In this document: piece after piece, positions 1 through 9,241 of the stretch
Numbering within the stretch: position 1 is the stretch's first letter
Layout: each line of letters begins with the position of its first letter
Assembly: GCA_964624235.1 (NCBI GenBank)
Contig: CAZUXY010000031.1
Location: forward strand, 1-59,382
DNA from: CAZUXY01 sp964624235
GTDB taxonomy: Bacteria; Spirochaetota; UBA4802; UBA5368
Reading direction: 5' to 3'
DNA: 59,382 nucleotides
The notes under the pieces: generated by a model
What the model saw: only the letters and a program-made list of their open reading frames with translations
Database searches by the model: none
What the model was told of the DNA's origin: nothing
Position numbers and translations under genes: made by a program

Positions 1-1080
1 AAAGAAAACGACCTGAGTGTTTTCATGAAAAAGTCCTTTATCAGCGAGATCGGAAAACGAAAAGTCAAAAAGGATATGGAAAAAGATCGTGAGAAAAAGG
101 AAGACGCTCCTGATCCCAGGGGGGAGCAAGACCGGAAGAAAAGCGAAGGTCCTCCTCAGGGTATGAGGGAAAAGGGTATAGCCGGGCTTCGGGCCGGGGA
201 GATGGAACTGGTGGAATATATCGCTGTCGGTTTGCGTAAAGAGGACAAGGGAGTCACCATCGAGTTAGGGACCTCCCTGGACCGGGAGAATGTATCCACG
301 AGGGTCATGGAAAGACTGTTTAAAACGGGAATCCCGGAGAAATTACTTGTAGTGGAAAATCCCCTGGCGTATTATTACCTTTCGCTCGATCTCAGGGCGG
401 TAACCGAACTTTGCGCTTCGCCGGACAAATCACTGCAGAAGTCCTGCCTCGATTTTAATAAGCAGCTGGAGAAAGCGGGTAAAAGCTCGGGTCTGGATTT
501 CAAGACCGAGGTGCTGCCTTATTTCGACGGGTTCTTAAACCTGGTCATGAGGAAATCAAGGTATTCCAGGACGATGGACAACTACGTGCTCCTGATACCT
601 ATAAACAACAAGTCGCGGAGCGGGGAACTGTGGAAAAAATTCAAGAAAGCCGCCCGGAAAAACAACGAAACCGAGGGAAGCTTCGGTGAAGAGAAAATCG
701 ACAATGTCCCCTCTTTCTGGTATAAGGACAAAAAAGGGAATAAAATAAGCGTACTGGCCTTCGATAAGGGCATATATGTGGGAAACAACGTGGAATTTCT
801 GCGCAGCACCATGACGGGGGAGAAGAGCCTTTTGAAAGATGTCGGGGTGGAGTGCATCAGGAAACTGGATGCCGGGACCTTTCTCGTATCTTACATTCGT
901 TTCGAGGACGAGAGTTATCTGAAAACGGTGCTGATGCTTTTAACCTACAAGACCAGTCCCGAACTTTCAAGGTTCTTCAGCCGGATGGGGGAGATGTCTG
1001 TTATAGGCAAAAGGGACGGCACTTTCTATTCGTTGTGTGTAACGCTGAAACTGGCTGAAGACAAAAGGGAAGAACAGTGA
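1..1080 (+). CDS. Unknown protein, 5' end outside the window (possibly DUF3352-like)
   Basis: The frame is open from base 1, so the true start lies upstream; the first in-frame ATG is at 25. About 360 residues are visible. The first 60 are very charged, rich in Lys, Glu and Arg, and look like a linker following a missing N-terminal part. The rest looks globular, with a segment around 'LPYFDGFLNLVM' and later 'IYVGNNVEFL' that resembles the arrangement in DUF3352-type proteins, which are often anchored by an N-terminal membrane helix. I do not recognise it firmly and assign no function. It converges on the ATPase gene downstream with only a 16-bp gap. Confidence 0.7.
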   Translation, partial: KENDLSVFMKKSFISEIGKRKVKKDMEKDREKKEDAPDPRGEQDRKKSEGPPQGMREKGIAGLRAGEMELVEYIAVGLRKEDKGVTIELGTSLDRENVSTRVMERLFKTGIPEKLLVVENPLAYYYLSLDLRAVTELCASPDKSLQKSCLDFNKQLEKAGKSSGLDFKTEVLPYFDGFLNLVMRKSRYSRTMDNYVLLIPINNKSRSGELWKKFKKAARKNNETEGSFGEEKIDNVPSFWYKDKKGNKISVLAFDKGIYVGNNVEFLRSTMTGEKSLLKDVGVECIRKLDAGTFLVSYIRFEDESYLKTVLMLLTYKTSPELSRFFSRMGEMSVIGKRDGTFYSLCVTLKLAEDKREEQ

Positions 1081-1096
1081 CCGGCGAAGTGATAAA

Positions 1097-1777
1097 TCAA
1101 ATCTGAAGCAGGGGTATGGTGATTCGAGCGTAGGTTTTTTTTCTCCCATCGGTGGTCACGGAGAAGTTCCGGTAATTCACGTTTATGCTCTTCAACAGAA
1201 GCACCACCATGGAAAGCCCCAGGCCCATCCCCTCGGCGGCCGGATCGGGGTTTTCTATGTAGAATTCGGCAATGCTGTCATACCGTGAGGCGGTTTCAAT
1301 CCTTTCATTGATCCTTTTCATGTCGCGGTCTGAAAGGGGAAGGTTGTTGATTACCTCGACAACAAGGTTGTCACGGTATACTTTCAGAAAGGTGCGTGTT
1401 GAAAGTCTTCGGAGTTTGGATTTGATGCCGTATGAGAGCAGACCTTCCTCGTTAAGGATGGTCTTCAGTTTATTTACCACATCGATGATGTTATCCTCTT
1501 CGATGATCACTCCCTCTTCAAAGAGGATCTGCTTTGCGTTGGCTTTAGTGGCATTGGATACCAGTTCTTTGATACATGAGAATATCGGGGTCAGCAGGTC
1601 TTCTTTTTCGTATTTTTCCAGTATTTTTGCCAGAGCGAAACGGATCTTTGATTCCGTGGTATCGAGCATGGAATAAGAAACGAAGACACAGTCACTGCCG
1701 CGGTTGACGGCATTGATTATCTCGGGGTCTATTGAGGTTTCTCTGGTTACCGGCATACTGTTGTTTAATGAATTCAT
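1097..1777 (-). CDS. Stand-alone GHKL (histidine-kinase-like) ATPase
   Basis: A 226-residue soluble protein with the ATP-binding fold of histidine kinases but no receiver, HAMP or dimerisation/phospho-acceptor domain. The N-box is 'IKELVSNATKAN' (about residues 68-79), and the glycine-rich lid is 'GMGLGLSMVVLLLK' near residue 190. A helical insertion separates the N-box from the beta-sheet part. Isolated ATPases of this kind act as anti-sigma or partner-switching kinases, or as partners of separate receivers; which applies here is not shown. Two STAS proteins elsewhere in the window could be partners, but that is only an inference. No good Shine-Dalgarno precedes the start at 1777; the Met at 1756 is an alternative. 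Confidence 0.8.
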   Translation of the reverse strand: MNSLNNSMPVTRETSIDPEIINAVNRGSDCVFVSYSMLDTTESKIRFALAKILEKYEKEDLLTPIFSCIKELVSNATKANAKQILFEEGVIIEEDNIIDVVNKLKTILNEEGLLSYGIKSKLRRLSTRTFLKVYRDNLVVEVINNLPLSDRDMKRINERIETASRYDSIAEFYIENPDPAAEGMGLGLSMVVLLLKSINVNYRNFSVTTDGRKKTYARITIPLLQI

Positions 1778-2156
1778 TCAAAAGTAAAATAATAATTGAT
1801 TAATTTCAAGAAGAATAATTAGGTACCATTATCCGATATCCTGTGATGACGGTGCCTTATCTCACATGCGTACCCGGAATTACGCCCGATCGATATGGGA
1901 AACGGCCGTTCCAGGGCCCGGGAAAAGGCTGTTGTTATCATTTTCGGTCGATTGTAACGGCGATTGATGTCTTTTTTTATCATGAGAGGGCGTACGGAGC
2001 GAATAGACCTTTCCGGGCGTGGATACGGGTATTTCTGTTGTCGGTATTCGATCACGACAGGATACATGCGGTGGATTGTCCATACGGGCACGGGTTTGTA
2101 CACCATGAGTTGAATCATTTAGCTGGTTTCACTATGTTTTGAAGAGGGATATTTAT
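1778..2156. other. Intergenic region without a convincing gene
   Basis: A 379-bp divergent gap between the ATPase and the RnfB-like gene. The part near 1780-1815 is AT-rich and could hold the ATPase promoter. Open frames of about 99 codons exist on both strands, but their composition (many His, Arg, Tyr and Pro) is that of non-coding sequence and neither has a ribosome site. Confidence 0.5.
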
Positions 2157-3014
2157 ATGCAGGCTCTTGAACTCTTTTTCCCGTCGGTTTCATCGATCAT
2201 CAGTGTTACGGTACTGGGAGCGGCACTGGGGATTATTCTATCCATTGCAAAGATCAAGCTTAATGTAGAGAAGGACAAGCGGTACGGCTATATCGTCGAT
2301 GCTCTGCCCGGTGCAAACTGCGGGGCCTGCGGTTTCCCGGGGTGCGGCGGATACGCCATGAAAATCATAGAGGGATCTGTTCCGATCAATCTTTGCATGG
2401 TGGGAGGTAAAGAGGCGGTAGAAAAGATATCGCGTATAATGGAGATACAGGCTGAGGTCAGAAAACCGGTGAAGGCAAGGGTACACTGCCATGGCGGTTC
2501 CGATGTCGCCGCCGTAAAGTACCTGTACAACGGCCCGAGGACCTGTGTCGCGGCCAACCAGGTCATGGGTGGGTTCAAGGTTTGCCAGTACGGCTGCCTG
2601 GGTCTGGGAGATTGTGAAAATAGCTGCCCCTTCGACGCCATACATCTTGATGAGCGGGGCGTACCCGTGGTGGACTGGGAACGCTGCACCGGCTGCGGCG
2701 CCTGCGTAACCGCCTGCCCCCGCGGTATCATCACCCTGGAGGACGCCGAGATAGAAGTCCATGTGGCATGCAGAAACCTGGAAAAAGCGCCGGTGATGAA
2801 AAAGGGTTGCTCGGTGGGATGCATCGCCTGCAACCGGTGCGTTAAAGCCTGCAAGGAAGTATTTGCCGACAAACCGGAAATCGGTACCGCCATCGAAGTG
2901 GTAAATTTCTGCGCAGTGATAGATTATACCAAATGCATTAATTGCGGAAAATGCGCGGAGGTGTGTCCCAACAAGGTGATCGACCTCCAGAGGGTCCTGG
3001 TCGTCGCCGGATAG
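2157..3014 (+). CDS. rnfB: RnfB-like electron-transport iron-sulfur protein
   Basis: A 285-residue protein with one N-terminal membrane helix (about 8-30), then the RnfB [4Fe-4S] motif with Cys55, Cys58, Cys63 and Cys80 in 'GANCGACGFPGC'. This is followed by further Cys-rich segments, including two clear ferredoxin motifs (Cys177/180/183/187 and Cys260/263/266/270). RnfB is the cytoplasmic-facing ferredoxin-accepting subunit of the Rnf ion-pumping ferredoxin:NAD oxidoreductase. The ATG at 2157 is chosen over a TTG at 2139 because 'GAAGAGGG' lies 8-15 bases before it. No rnfC, D, G, E or A gene is adjacent, which is unusual. Either the rest of the complex is encoded elsewhere or this is an independent RnfB-type ferredoxin. 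Confidence 0.9.
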   Translation: MQALELFFPSVSSIISVTVLGAALGIILSIAKIKLNVEKDKRYGYIVDALPGANCGACGFPGCGGYAMKIIEGSVPINLCMVGGKEAVEKISRIMEIQAEVRKPVKARVHCHGGSDVAAVKYLYNGPRTCVAANQVMGGFKVCQYGCLGLGDCENSCPFDAIHLDERGVPVVDWERCTGCGACVTACPRGIITLEDAEIEVHVACRNLEKAPVMKKGCSVGCIACNRCVKACKEVFADKPEIGTAIEVVNFCAVIDYTKCINCGKCAEVCPNKVIDLQRVLVVAG

Positions 3015-3132
3015 GTGTTTCATCGCTTTCGCGGTTAAGTATATACGGCGTCACGCTGTAGTTCTTAGTTCACCACGAAGCCGGCGAATGTGGGTTGCTT
3101 TGTGATCCTCGTTGTGGAAAACTGGCATGCGC

Positions 3133-3170
3133 CATTACAATGTGTAATGTACAACGGGCGGATATATAAT
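3133..3170 (+). promoter_or_regulatory. Palindrome and -10-like box upstream of fliG
   Basis: CATTACA-N3-TGTAATG forms a perfect 7-bp dyad at 3133-3149, and TATAAT lies at 3165-3170. The dyad would overlap the -35 position, as a repressor or activator site might. No consensus -35 is visible. The role is inferred only from position. Confidence 0.4.
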
Positions 3171-3243
3171 AATTTCCCCGGACTTTATCTTCATCATCCT
3201 CACGGGGTTTGCGATACGCTGATACGTCCATATCGGGAGAACT

Positions 3244-4260
3244 ATGAAATCCATTTATGAAATGAACGGTACCGAAAGGGCGGCGGCCCTCCTAGTGGCG
3301 ATGGGACCCGGTGTGGCGGCGGAAATCCTCAAGCACCTCGATGAGGAAAGCATCAACAAAATATCCCTGGAAATCGCAAAACTGGACATACTCTCCGTGC
3401 AGGACAAGGAAAACCTGATAGGTGAGTTTCTTATCGATTTAAGAAAAAACAGGAAGGTGATTTCCGGGGGTGAGAATATTGCGAAGGATATACTGGTGGG
3501 GGCATTCGGTGATGAAAAAGCCGATACCATACTGAAAAAACTCACGCGGCAGAACCTCGAGAAGGGTTTTGATTTTCTTTCGGAAATCGACGCCGAAATA
3601 CTCGCGGGATTCATACAGAACGAACATCCCCAGACGATCGCGGTGACCCTGGCGTACCTGCCCTCGGGGAAGTCGGCGGAGATTATTCAGAAGCTCGCGC
3701 CCATTACGGCAAAGGAAGTAGCTTTGCGAATGGCCCGTATGGACAAGACCTCTCCCGAGGCGGTGCTTGAAATCGCGCGGATCTTAAGGAAAAAATATGA
3801 AGACAGCAAGCTGACGGGAAGGAGCTTTGAAGCTTCAGGGGGTGTGGATACCCTGGTGGATATTCTCAGCCATATGGGAGGAGAACAGGAAAAGAAACTC
3901 ATGGAGCATTTCGATTCCACCATTCCGCACCTTTCCCGCGAGATCCGCGATCGTATTTATGTGTTCGAGAACATAGTCAACCTCAATAACCAGGAAATGA
4001 GGATACTCATAGATGAGATTGCCAACGACTATATCATCGCGAAGGCGCTCAAGGGTGCAGGTGATGAAATCCGCTTCAAGTTTCTCAGAAATATGAGCCG
4101 GAACCGCGCGACCGACGTGCTTACCGAGATGGATTCAATGGGGCCCACGCGCCTGAGCGATATCCAGGAGGACAGGGACTACATCGTGAGTGTCATGAAG
4201 AGCCTTAATGATAACGGAATGATTACCATAAAAAAAGCCAAGGAGAAGTTTGTGGAATAA
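3244..4260 (+). CDS. fliG: Flagellar motor switch protein FliG
   Basis: A full-length 338-residue FliG. It carries the middle-domain 'EHPQTIA' motif (around residue 128) and the C-terminal ARM-C region with charged residues that contact the stator ('GDEIRFKFLRNMSRNRA'). FliG sits on the cytoplasmic face of the flagellar MS ring, forms the switch with FliM and FliN, and converts stator movement into rotation. The start ATG follows 'GGGAG'. It stands alone here: no fliF, fliH or fliI is adjacent, whereas fliG commonly lies in a fliF-fliG-fliH block. Spirochaetes often carry more than one FliG, so a second copy elsewhere is possible. Confidence 0.95.
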   Translation: MKSIYEMNGTERAAALLVAMGPGVAAEILKHLDEESINKISLEIAKLDILSVQDKENLIGEFLIDLRKNRKVISGGENIAKDILVGAFGDEKADTILKKLTRQNLEKGFDFLSEIDAEILAGFIQNEHPQTIAVTLAYLPSGKSAEIIQKLAPITAKEVALRMARMDKTSPEAVLEIARILRKKYEDSKLTGRSFEASGGVDTLVDILSHMGGEQEKKLMEHFDSTIPHLSREIRDRIYVFENIVNLNNQEMRILIDEIANDYIIAKALKGAGDEIRFKFLRNMSRNRATDVLTEMDSMGPTRLSDIQEDRDYIVSVMKSLNDNGMITIKKAKEKFVE

Positions 4261-4315
4261 AACGCCGCCGCGTACCCGTCAGCGGGAGGCGGTCGGCGTC
4301 ACGTGGCGGCCCCAC

Positions 4316-5065
4316 TTAGCGGGGAGCAGGGGTTTCTTCTTTCGGTTTCTCGGTGGTTTTCGGTTCTCCCTCACCGGCGGGCTTTCCTTCCAGCGAATCG
4401 TATTTCTTCCGGGCGAGTTCGGCTATAACCGATGTTCCTTTCATCAGGGTTGAAAGCTTCTCTTTAATGGCCTTCATGGCCGTATCGTTTATTTCAGGCG
4501 TGTCCATCATTGCCGTCACCGCTTCATATTCTTTCGCTTCCTGTACCAGCCCTTCATCGGCGCTGAATCCGTCTTTAGCCCATTGCTGTGTGATCCACTT
4601 CCCTCCGATATTGCCGATGTATACCATGACCCAGTCGGCTTTTTCTTCCACGATAAATCCAATGGTGCCCTTTGGTACGGTGGCGTATACCTTTGAGCTG
4701 ATATTGGGCCGCACATAGACCTTTACGTCTTCCCCTGTGAAAACAACGGGTTTGTCGGCCAGGTGGCGGGATTCAAGATAATACTTCTTATCATCCGCAA
4801 GTTTAATATGGGAAAGGTCGTATTGCCTGTTCTTGGCGCCGGTATATTTTTCTTCCGAGAGCAGATCTACCGATTCGGCTTTTTCCAGTGTCGCTCCCCA
4901 TTGCGTAAAGTCCTTGTCCCTGTACACCTGGACCTTGTACCGGGCGTATTTTTTCATCAGTGTTGTGTCGGATTTTCCGGGCTTGTCTTTTTTGCAGACT
5001 ATCGTGAAGGCAGACCCTGCCAGGACCAGTCCGGCAAGAATGAATAACACAGTGATCTTTCTCAT
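4316..5065 (-). CDS. Secreted protein with bacterial SH3 domain, possible lipoprotein
   Basis: A 249-residue protein. The start at 5065 is set by 'GAGGAGG' just upstream; a longer open frame to 5191 lacks such a site. Residues 1-25 form a signal sequence ending near 'AFTIVC', which could be a relaxed spirochaetal lipobox, although Val before the Cys is atypical. A bacterial SH3-like domain covers about residues 105-165 ('VKVYVRPNISSKVYATVPKG', then a conserved W-x-x-V-x-I strand). The C-terminal tail is rich in Lys, Glu and Pro. Periplasmic SH3 proteins usually bind cell-wall peptides. It converges on fliG and lies downstream of a lytic transglycosylase on the same strand, consistent with an envelope role. 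Confidence 0.75.
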   Translation of the reverse strand: MRKITVLFILAGLVLAGSAFTIVCKKDKPGKSDTTLMKKYARYKVQVYRDKDFTQWGATLEKAESVDLLSEEKYTGAKNRQYDLSHIKLADDKKYYLESRHLADKPVVFTGEDVKVYVRPNISSKVYATVPKGTIGFIVEEKADWVMVYIGNIGGKWITQQWAKDGFSADEGLVQEAKEYEAVTAMMDTPEINDTAMKAIKEKLSTLMKGTSVIAELARKKYDSLEGKPAGEGEPKTTEKPKEETPAPR

Positions 5066-5300
5066 GGTTCCTCCTCTATAAATAGCGATATGATTATCCA
5101 AAAAGACACGGGTTGTGTCTTTTGTGCTGAATTCCTGTATGTGTTGTCCGGGACCCGAAGGTGTATTTATATGCCGCCCACCCTCCGACATGAGCTGAGG
5201 GCAAAAACAGTGTTATGCAGGTACGGCATACCTGCCTGGAATTATGGCCGGGGTCAGGGCTTCGTCAAGAAAAAAACGGAAAAACTCCCGCGGCGGCCGT

Positions 5301-5951
5301 TCAGCGGCTGTAGATGTTCAGCGTACCGTCTTTACCCAGTTTCTTATAGAGCCGGTTCACCTTGCTGGTGATGACGGTTCCAGTGTCACCCCTGCTCCCG
5401 GGATTATAAAAATTGAGGACCCTCCGCACATAGTCGGCTGTTTCCTTTATGGGGGGTACCGCATTGTATTTCCTTACCGTACCCAGACCGGCATGGTATG
5501 CGGCCAGGGCCAGGGTCAGGTCCCCGCCGAAATAACGGAGCAGTGATTTGAAATGCCTGGTTCCGGCCCTGACGTTCTCTTCGGGATCGAACGGATCCCG
5601 TACCCTGTAATGGCGGGCTATATCCTGCATGATCTGCATCAAACCCATGGCGCCGGCTACGGATACGGCACCTGCCTTGAAGTCCGATTCTACCTTGATT
5701 ATGCACTGTATCAGCAGCGGATCAAGGCCCTGCTCGACGGCTATCCTGGTGATCAAAGGTATATGCGGGCTGGTAAATACCGGGACGGGGGCATGCCCGC
5801 CGCGCGGTTTAAGCACTTCCCTGTTGGAATAATGGACCGTTCCGTCACGCGAGACACTGCTTCTGATTTCAGCGGGCAAAGGCGTGTTTACCGTCGTCGA
5901 TGCCGCTAACAACACCATTGCCATGATACCGTTGATATAACCGTTTCCCAT
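5301..5951 (-). CDS. Lytic transglycosylase, SLT/GEWL fold
   Basis: A 216-residue protein with an N-terminal signal sequence (about 1-27) and a soluble lytic transglycosylase domain (about 65-190). The catalytic Glu88 lies in 'IKVESDF', followed by 'GAMGLMQIM' and 'AYHAGLGTV', the three hallmark motifs of the family. It would cleave the MurNAc-GlcNAc bond of peptidoglycan in the periplasm, forming anhydro-MurNAc. Before the SLT domain there is a short 'DGTVHYSN' stretch like the DUF4124-type segment found in related transglycosylases. The spacer to the SH3 gene downstream is 235 bp and holds no recognisable gene. Confidence 0.92.
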   Translation of the reverse strand: MGNGYINGIMAMVLLAASTTVNTPLPAEIRSSVSRDGTVHYSNREVLKPRGGHAPVPVFTSPHIPLITRIAVEQGLDPLLIQCIIKVESDFKAGAVSVAGAMGLMQIMQDIARHYRVRDPFDPEENVRAGTRHFKSLLRYFGGDLTLALAAYHAGLGTVRKYNAVPPIKETADYVRRVLNFYNPGSRGDTGTVITSKVNRLYKKLGKDGTLNIYSR

Positions 5952-6105
5952 GATGATTCGGATGTGTCGATGACTGTAACCGGCAAAGATTTACTTAATT
6001 AATATTTTTTACTTTTATATATTTGCAAGGTCAACTATAATAACGGTACCAAACGTGCAAGGATGCAGGATAATCTATCTGTAATACTCCTCCAGGAACC
6101 GTGAT

Positions 6106-7947
6106 ATGAAAATACCGAACAATCATCCCCCCACAACAATCAGAAAGGCCCTGATAGCCACGGCGGCGCTGTTCCTGATCTCATCAGGTGCGGTAATACT
6201 GGCCTCGTTCGTACAGCGCGATTTCGGCAGGGTCGAGGTAAGAGACGTGTATTACCGGAATTATAACGGCATCATGATCAGGGCAAAACTGTTCAAACCG
6301 GCGGCGGCCGACGAATCCAACCGTCTGCCGGGAGTGGTATACATTCATGGTTACCAGAACAACCGTGAAACCGGGGACGCGTACAGCATCGAGACCGCCC
6401 GCAGGGGCTTTGTCGTCCTCAATATAGATGCCATTGGACGCGGGCACTCGGGGATACCCGGCGATATACGCGAACCGGATTTCGACCATACCTATGGAGG
6501 GAAAACATCGATCGCCTACCTCAGGGAACTCCCTTTCGTCAACGCCGCGTCGGTGGGAATCATGGGACACAGCCTGGGAGCGGAAATGTCGTATAAGGCC
6601 GCACTGGGCGATGGCACCATAAAGGCCCTGGTGATTACCGGTTTTGCCTACACCATGGACGCAACACGCTCCATGCCGAAGAACATGCTGATGATCATAG
6701 GAAAGTATGACGAATTCCGCGGGCGAATGACGGGGACCCGTGACATAGTCATGGAGTGGATGCACACGGAAAGGACCAGAAAGGTTTTTCCGGTGGAGAA
6801 ACCTGAACTTGGTAAAACCTACGGTGATTTCAGGCAAGGGACCGCGCGACGGGTATATATACCGAACATTACGCATATACACGAATCTCATAACTCCGGT
6901 TCGATTGCGGAGACCGTAAGCTGGCTGAAAGCCGCCCTCGGCCCCCCCGAAAAGCTGTGGATAGACCCCGCCAGTCAGATATGGAAGATTAAGGAATGGA
7001 TGACCCTGCTCGCCATGCTTTCGGCTGTCGCCATGCTGCTGCCCCTGGGGATGGTACTGCTGGGGACTCCTTATTTCAGGAACCTTGGAAACGACGGGAG
7101 CGCCCGGTACGGTTGCACATTGAGGGATTACCTGAAATACACATCGATAAACGGGGTATTGCTGTGGCTTTACCTACCCCTGATTCTGGTTCTTTTCGGA
7201 ATCCACAAGTATCTTATAAGAATCGATGGAGTGTTTCCCATGATGATGGTGAACGCCAAAGTCTGGTGGTTCCTCTGGGTAAACCTTATCGGACTGTATC
7301 TGATAAGACGCTGGTACCTGAAGAATAAAGCCCTGGGGAACGTTACGGCTGCGGACCTGGGGCTTTCTTACGGGACCGGTGGTTTCGCAATGGACGGCAG
7401 TGCCGTGATACGGACACTCATTGGCGGCCTGATACTGTTTTTATCGATTTATCTGATGGAGTTTCTTTCGGAAAAGATTTTTTTAGTTAATTACCGTTTT
7501 CTCTTCCCTTTTATGAGCGATCTGACGGCCTACCGGGCCGGGATGTTCCTGCTGTACTGGCCTTTTATTTTCTTCTGCTTCATCGTCTCCGGTGTGTTTC
7601 TGCATGGCCAGATACGCAGGCCGGTGAAGGATAGTTTTACCGGCACCTTTGTTTCATGGTCGGCCTACAATGCCGGCGCCCTGATGGTTCCGCTGGTGCT
7701 TTTCCTGATGGTGCAGTATATACCACTGTTTACCACCGGCCATATACCCTTCGAGGGACCCGGCGGTCTGTTTGTGGTCTTTATAATAAATTTAATACAG
7801 ATAGTAATACTGCTGGGTGTTACCGCGGTGATTTCAACCTGGTTTTACCTGCTTACCGGTAAAGTATACCTGGGGGCTTTTCTTAACTCACTGCTGATCG
7901 CGTGGATATTCGCGTCATCCCAGGTTATTGCGCCCATTCCCGTATAG
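6106..7947 (+). CDS. Alpha/beta hydrolase fused to a multi-pass membrane domain
   Basis: A 613-residue protein. Residues 15-36 form a membrane helix. An alpha/beta hydrolase domain follows (about 45-280) with 'HGYQNN' as a probable oxyanion-hole strand, nucleophile Ser156 in 'GHSLG', candidate acid Asp202 ('GKYDEF') and candidate His near 257-259. From residue 300 the chain is strongly hydrophobic, with about eight predicted membrane spans to the C-terminus. The hydrolase faces one side of the membrane, probably the periplasm because of the N-terminal helix. Substrate unknown; peptidase S9 and lipase or esterase families share this fold. It lies between a divergent transglycosylase and the chemotaxis block, with no obvious partner. 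Confidence 0.8.
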   Translation: MKIPNNHPPTTIRKALIATAALFLISSGAVILASFVQRDFGRVEVRDVYYRNYNGIMIRAKLFKPAAADESNRLPGVVYIHGYQNNRETGDAYSIETARRGFVVLNIDAIGRGHSGIPGDIREPDFDHTYGGKTSIAYLRELPFVNAASVGIMGHSLGAEMSYKAALGDGTIKALVITGFAYTMDATRSMPKNMLMIIGKYDEFRGRMTGTRDIVMEWMHTERTRKVFPVEKPELGKTYGDFRQGTARRVYIPNITHIHESHNSGSIAETVSWLKAALGPPEKLWIDPASQIWKIKEWMTLLAMLSAVAMLLPLGMVLLGTPYFRNLGNDGSARYGCTLRDYLKYTSINGVLLWLYLPLILVLFGIHKYLIRIDGVFPMMMVNAKVWWFLWVNLIGLYLIRRWYLKNKALGNVTAADLGLSYGTGGFAMDGSAVIRTLIGGLILFLSIYLMEFLSEKIFLVNYRFLFPFMSDLTAYRAGMFLLYWPFIFFCFIVSGVFLHGQIRRPVKDSFTGTFVSWSAYNAGALMVPLVLFLMVQYIPLFTTGHIPFEGPGGLFVVFIINLIQIVILLGVTAVISTWFYLLTGKVYLGAFLNSLLIAWIFASSQVIAPIPV

Positions 7948-8005
7948 TGGCCGGGGCCGTGATGGAAGGAATAAAAGTGGAATACTAACGACTAAGGAAC
8001 GGCAT

Positions 8006-9241
8006 ATGGAAAAAAGCATATTGATAGTAGAAGATGACCTGACATCGGCGAAACTGCTAGAAGAGGTAGTAGCCTCCGCGGGAATAAAGGCGGTCATGAC
8101 CGGCAACGGCAGGGAGGCCCTGGATGTGTTCAGAAAGAGCCCTTTCCCGGTGGTGATCACCGATATAGAAATGCCGGTTATGAGCGGCAAGGAGTTGATA
8201 GACCAGCTTATGAGCCTGGAGCTGCCGCCGGTGATAATAGTCCAGACCGTTCATGCCGAACTGCCCACGGTCATAGACGTCATGAAAAGCGGGGCGTACG
8301 ATTATGTCGTTAAACCCATCGATATCTCGGAGTTCCAGGTAAAGGTTGAAAGGGCGCTGGAAGCCGCGGAACTCAGGAGAATGCAGAAAATAGCTGAGAG
8401 AGAAAAGGTCATCAGGGTGGAGCGTGAACTGGAATGGTACCGCTGGAACGACAGTGTGGTCAACCGGGAAATGAAACGGCTGGACCGGTCGCTGTTCCAT
8501 TCGCTGCACACCGCGTTCAACCAGGGCGCCGGTTTCGGAGGTCTGCTGACGCTTTTGAAAATCTTAACCGAAAACGCAAGGAAGGAGAACGAGCACTATA
8601 TCATTGACGCCCAGCTGGTAGATCTGATCAAGGACAATGTCGCCATTTCGGACAAGATCATCAAAACGTTCTCCGATATCGACCGGATGATATCCCAGGA
8701 GATTCAGGGGGAAACCGTGGGGTATGATGATTTCTATTCGATTACCCTGACGGTGGCGGAATCTTTGAAAATATATGCCGAGATCAAGGAGCAGAGAATC
8801 ACGGTTTCAGAGAAAAAAGCGGTGCATTCCGATAAAAAACTGAAGATCAACCGCGAGTATTTCGAAAGGGCGCTTGAAGAGCTGTTGATTAACGCATGCA
8901 AGTTTTCGGTTCCGAAATCACCGGTCTATGTTTTTGTGGAGATAATCGACAGGGACCTGCACCTGTCGGTGGTAAGCGAACCGGTCAAGGATGAACAGGG
9001 GAGGGTGGGCATACCGCTGGGATACGAGAATATCGTGCTGGAACCGTTCTTTCGCATGACCAAGGCGGTCTACGAAGGATATAATACCATGGACTACGGG
9101 CTGGGTCTTACCCTGGTTGATAAGATCATCAAATCGCATAAGGGGACTATAAGGATTTCGAACATCATGGACTATACCGAACTTTCCCATGATCCCGAAA
9201 TCAAGGTAATGGTGTCCATGATACTCCCTCTTGAAGATTGA
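8006..9241 (+). CDS. Receiver domain fused to histidine-kinase ATPase domain
   Basis: A 411-residue cytoplasmic protein. A CheY-like receiver covers residues 1-120, with Asp53 in 'ITDIEMP' as the phosphorylation site. A coiled-coil segment follows, then a helical region with 'LFHSLHTAFNQGAGFGGL' (around 165-185), and a GHKL ATPase with 'LEELLINACKFSVP' and 'DYGLGLTLVDKIIKS'. The helical region does not match the usual HisKA phospho-acceptor; the His in 'SLHTAFNQ' is the best candidate. The ATG at 8006 is used because the 'AAGGAAC' site precedes it; the longer frame to 7928 overlaps the hydrolase. It ends 307 bp before the MCP and may feed signals into the che operon. Confidence 0.85.
   Translation: MEKSILIVEDDLTSAKLLEEVVASAGIKAVMTGNGREALDVFRKSPFPVVITDIEMPVMSGKELIDQLMSLELPPVIIVQTVHAELPTVIDVMKSGAYDYVVKPIDISEFQVKVERALEAAELRRMQKIAEREKVIRVERELEWYRWNDSVVNREMKRLDRSLFHSLHTAFNQGAGFGGLLTLLKILTENARKENEHYIIDAQLVDLIKDNVAISDKIIKTFSDIDRMISQEIQGETVGYDDFYSITLTVAESLKIYAEIKEQRITVSEKKAVHSDKKLKINREYFERALEELLINACKFSVPKSPVYVFVEIIDRDLHLSVVSEPVKDEQGRVGIPLGYENIVLEPFFRMTKAVYEGYNTMDYGLGLTLVDKIIKSHKGTIRISNIMDYTELSHDPEIKVMVSMILPLED

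Noticed and set aside
1843..2142. A 99-codon frame between the ATPase and rnfB, and its opposite-strand partner at 1819-2118.
   Set aside because: Neither has a ribosome site or coding-like composition; each is probably non-coding.
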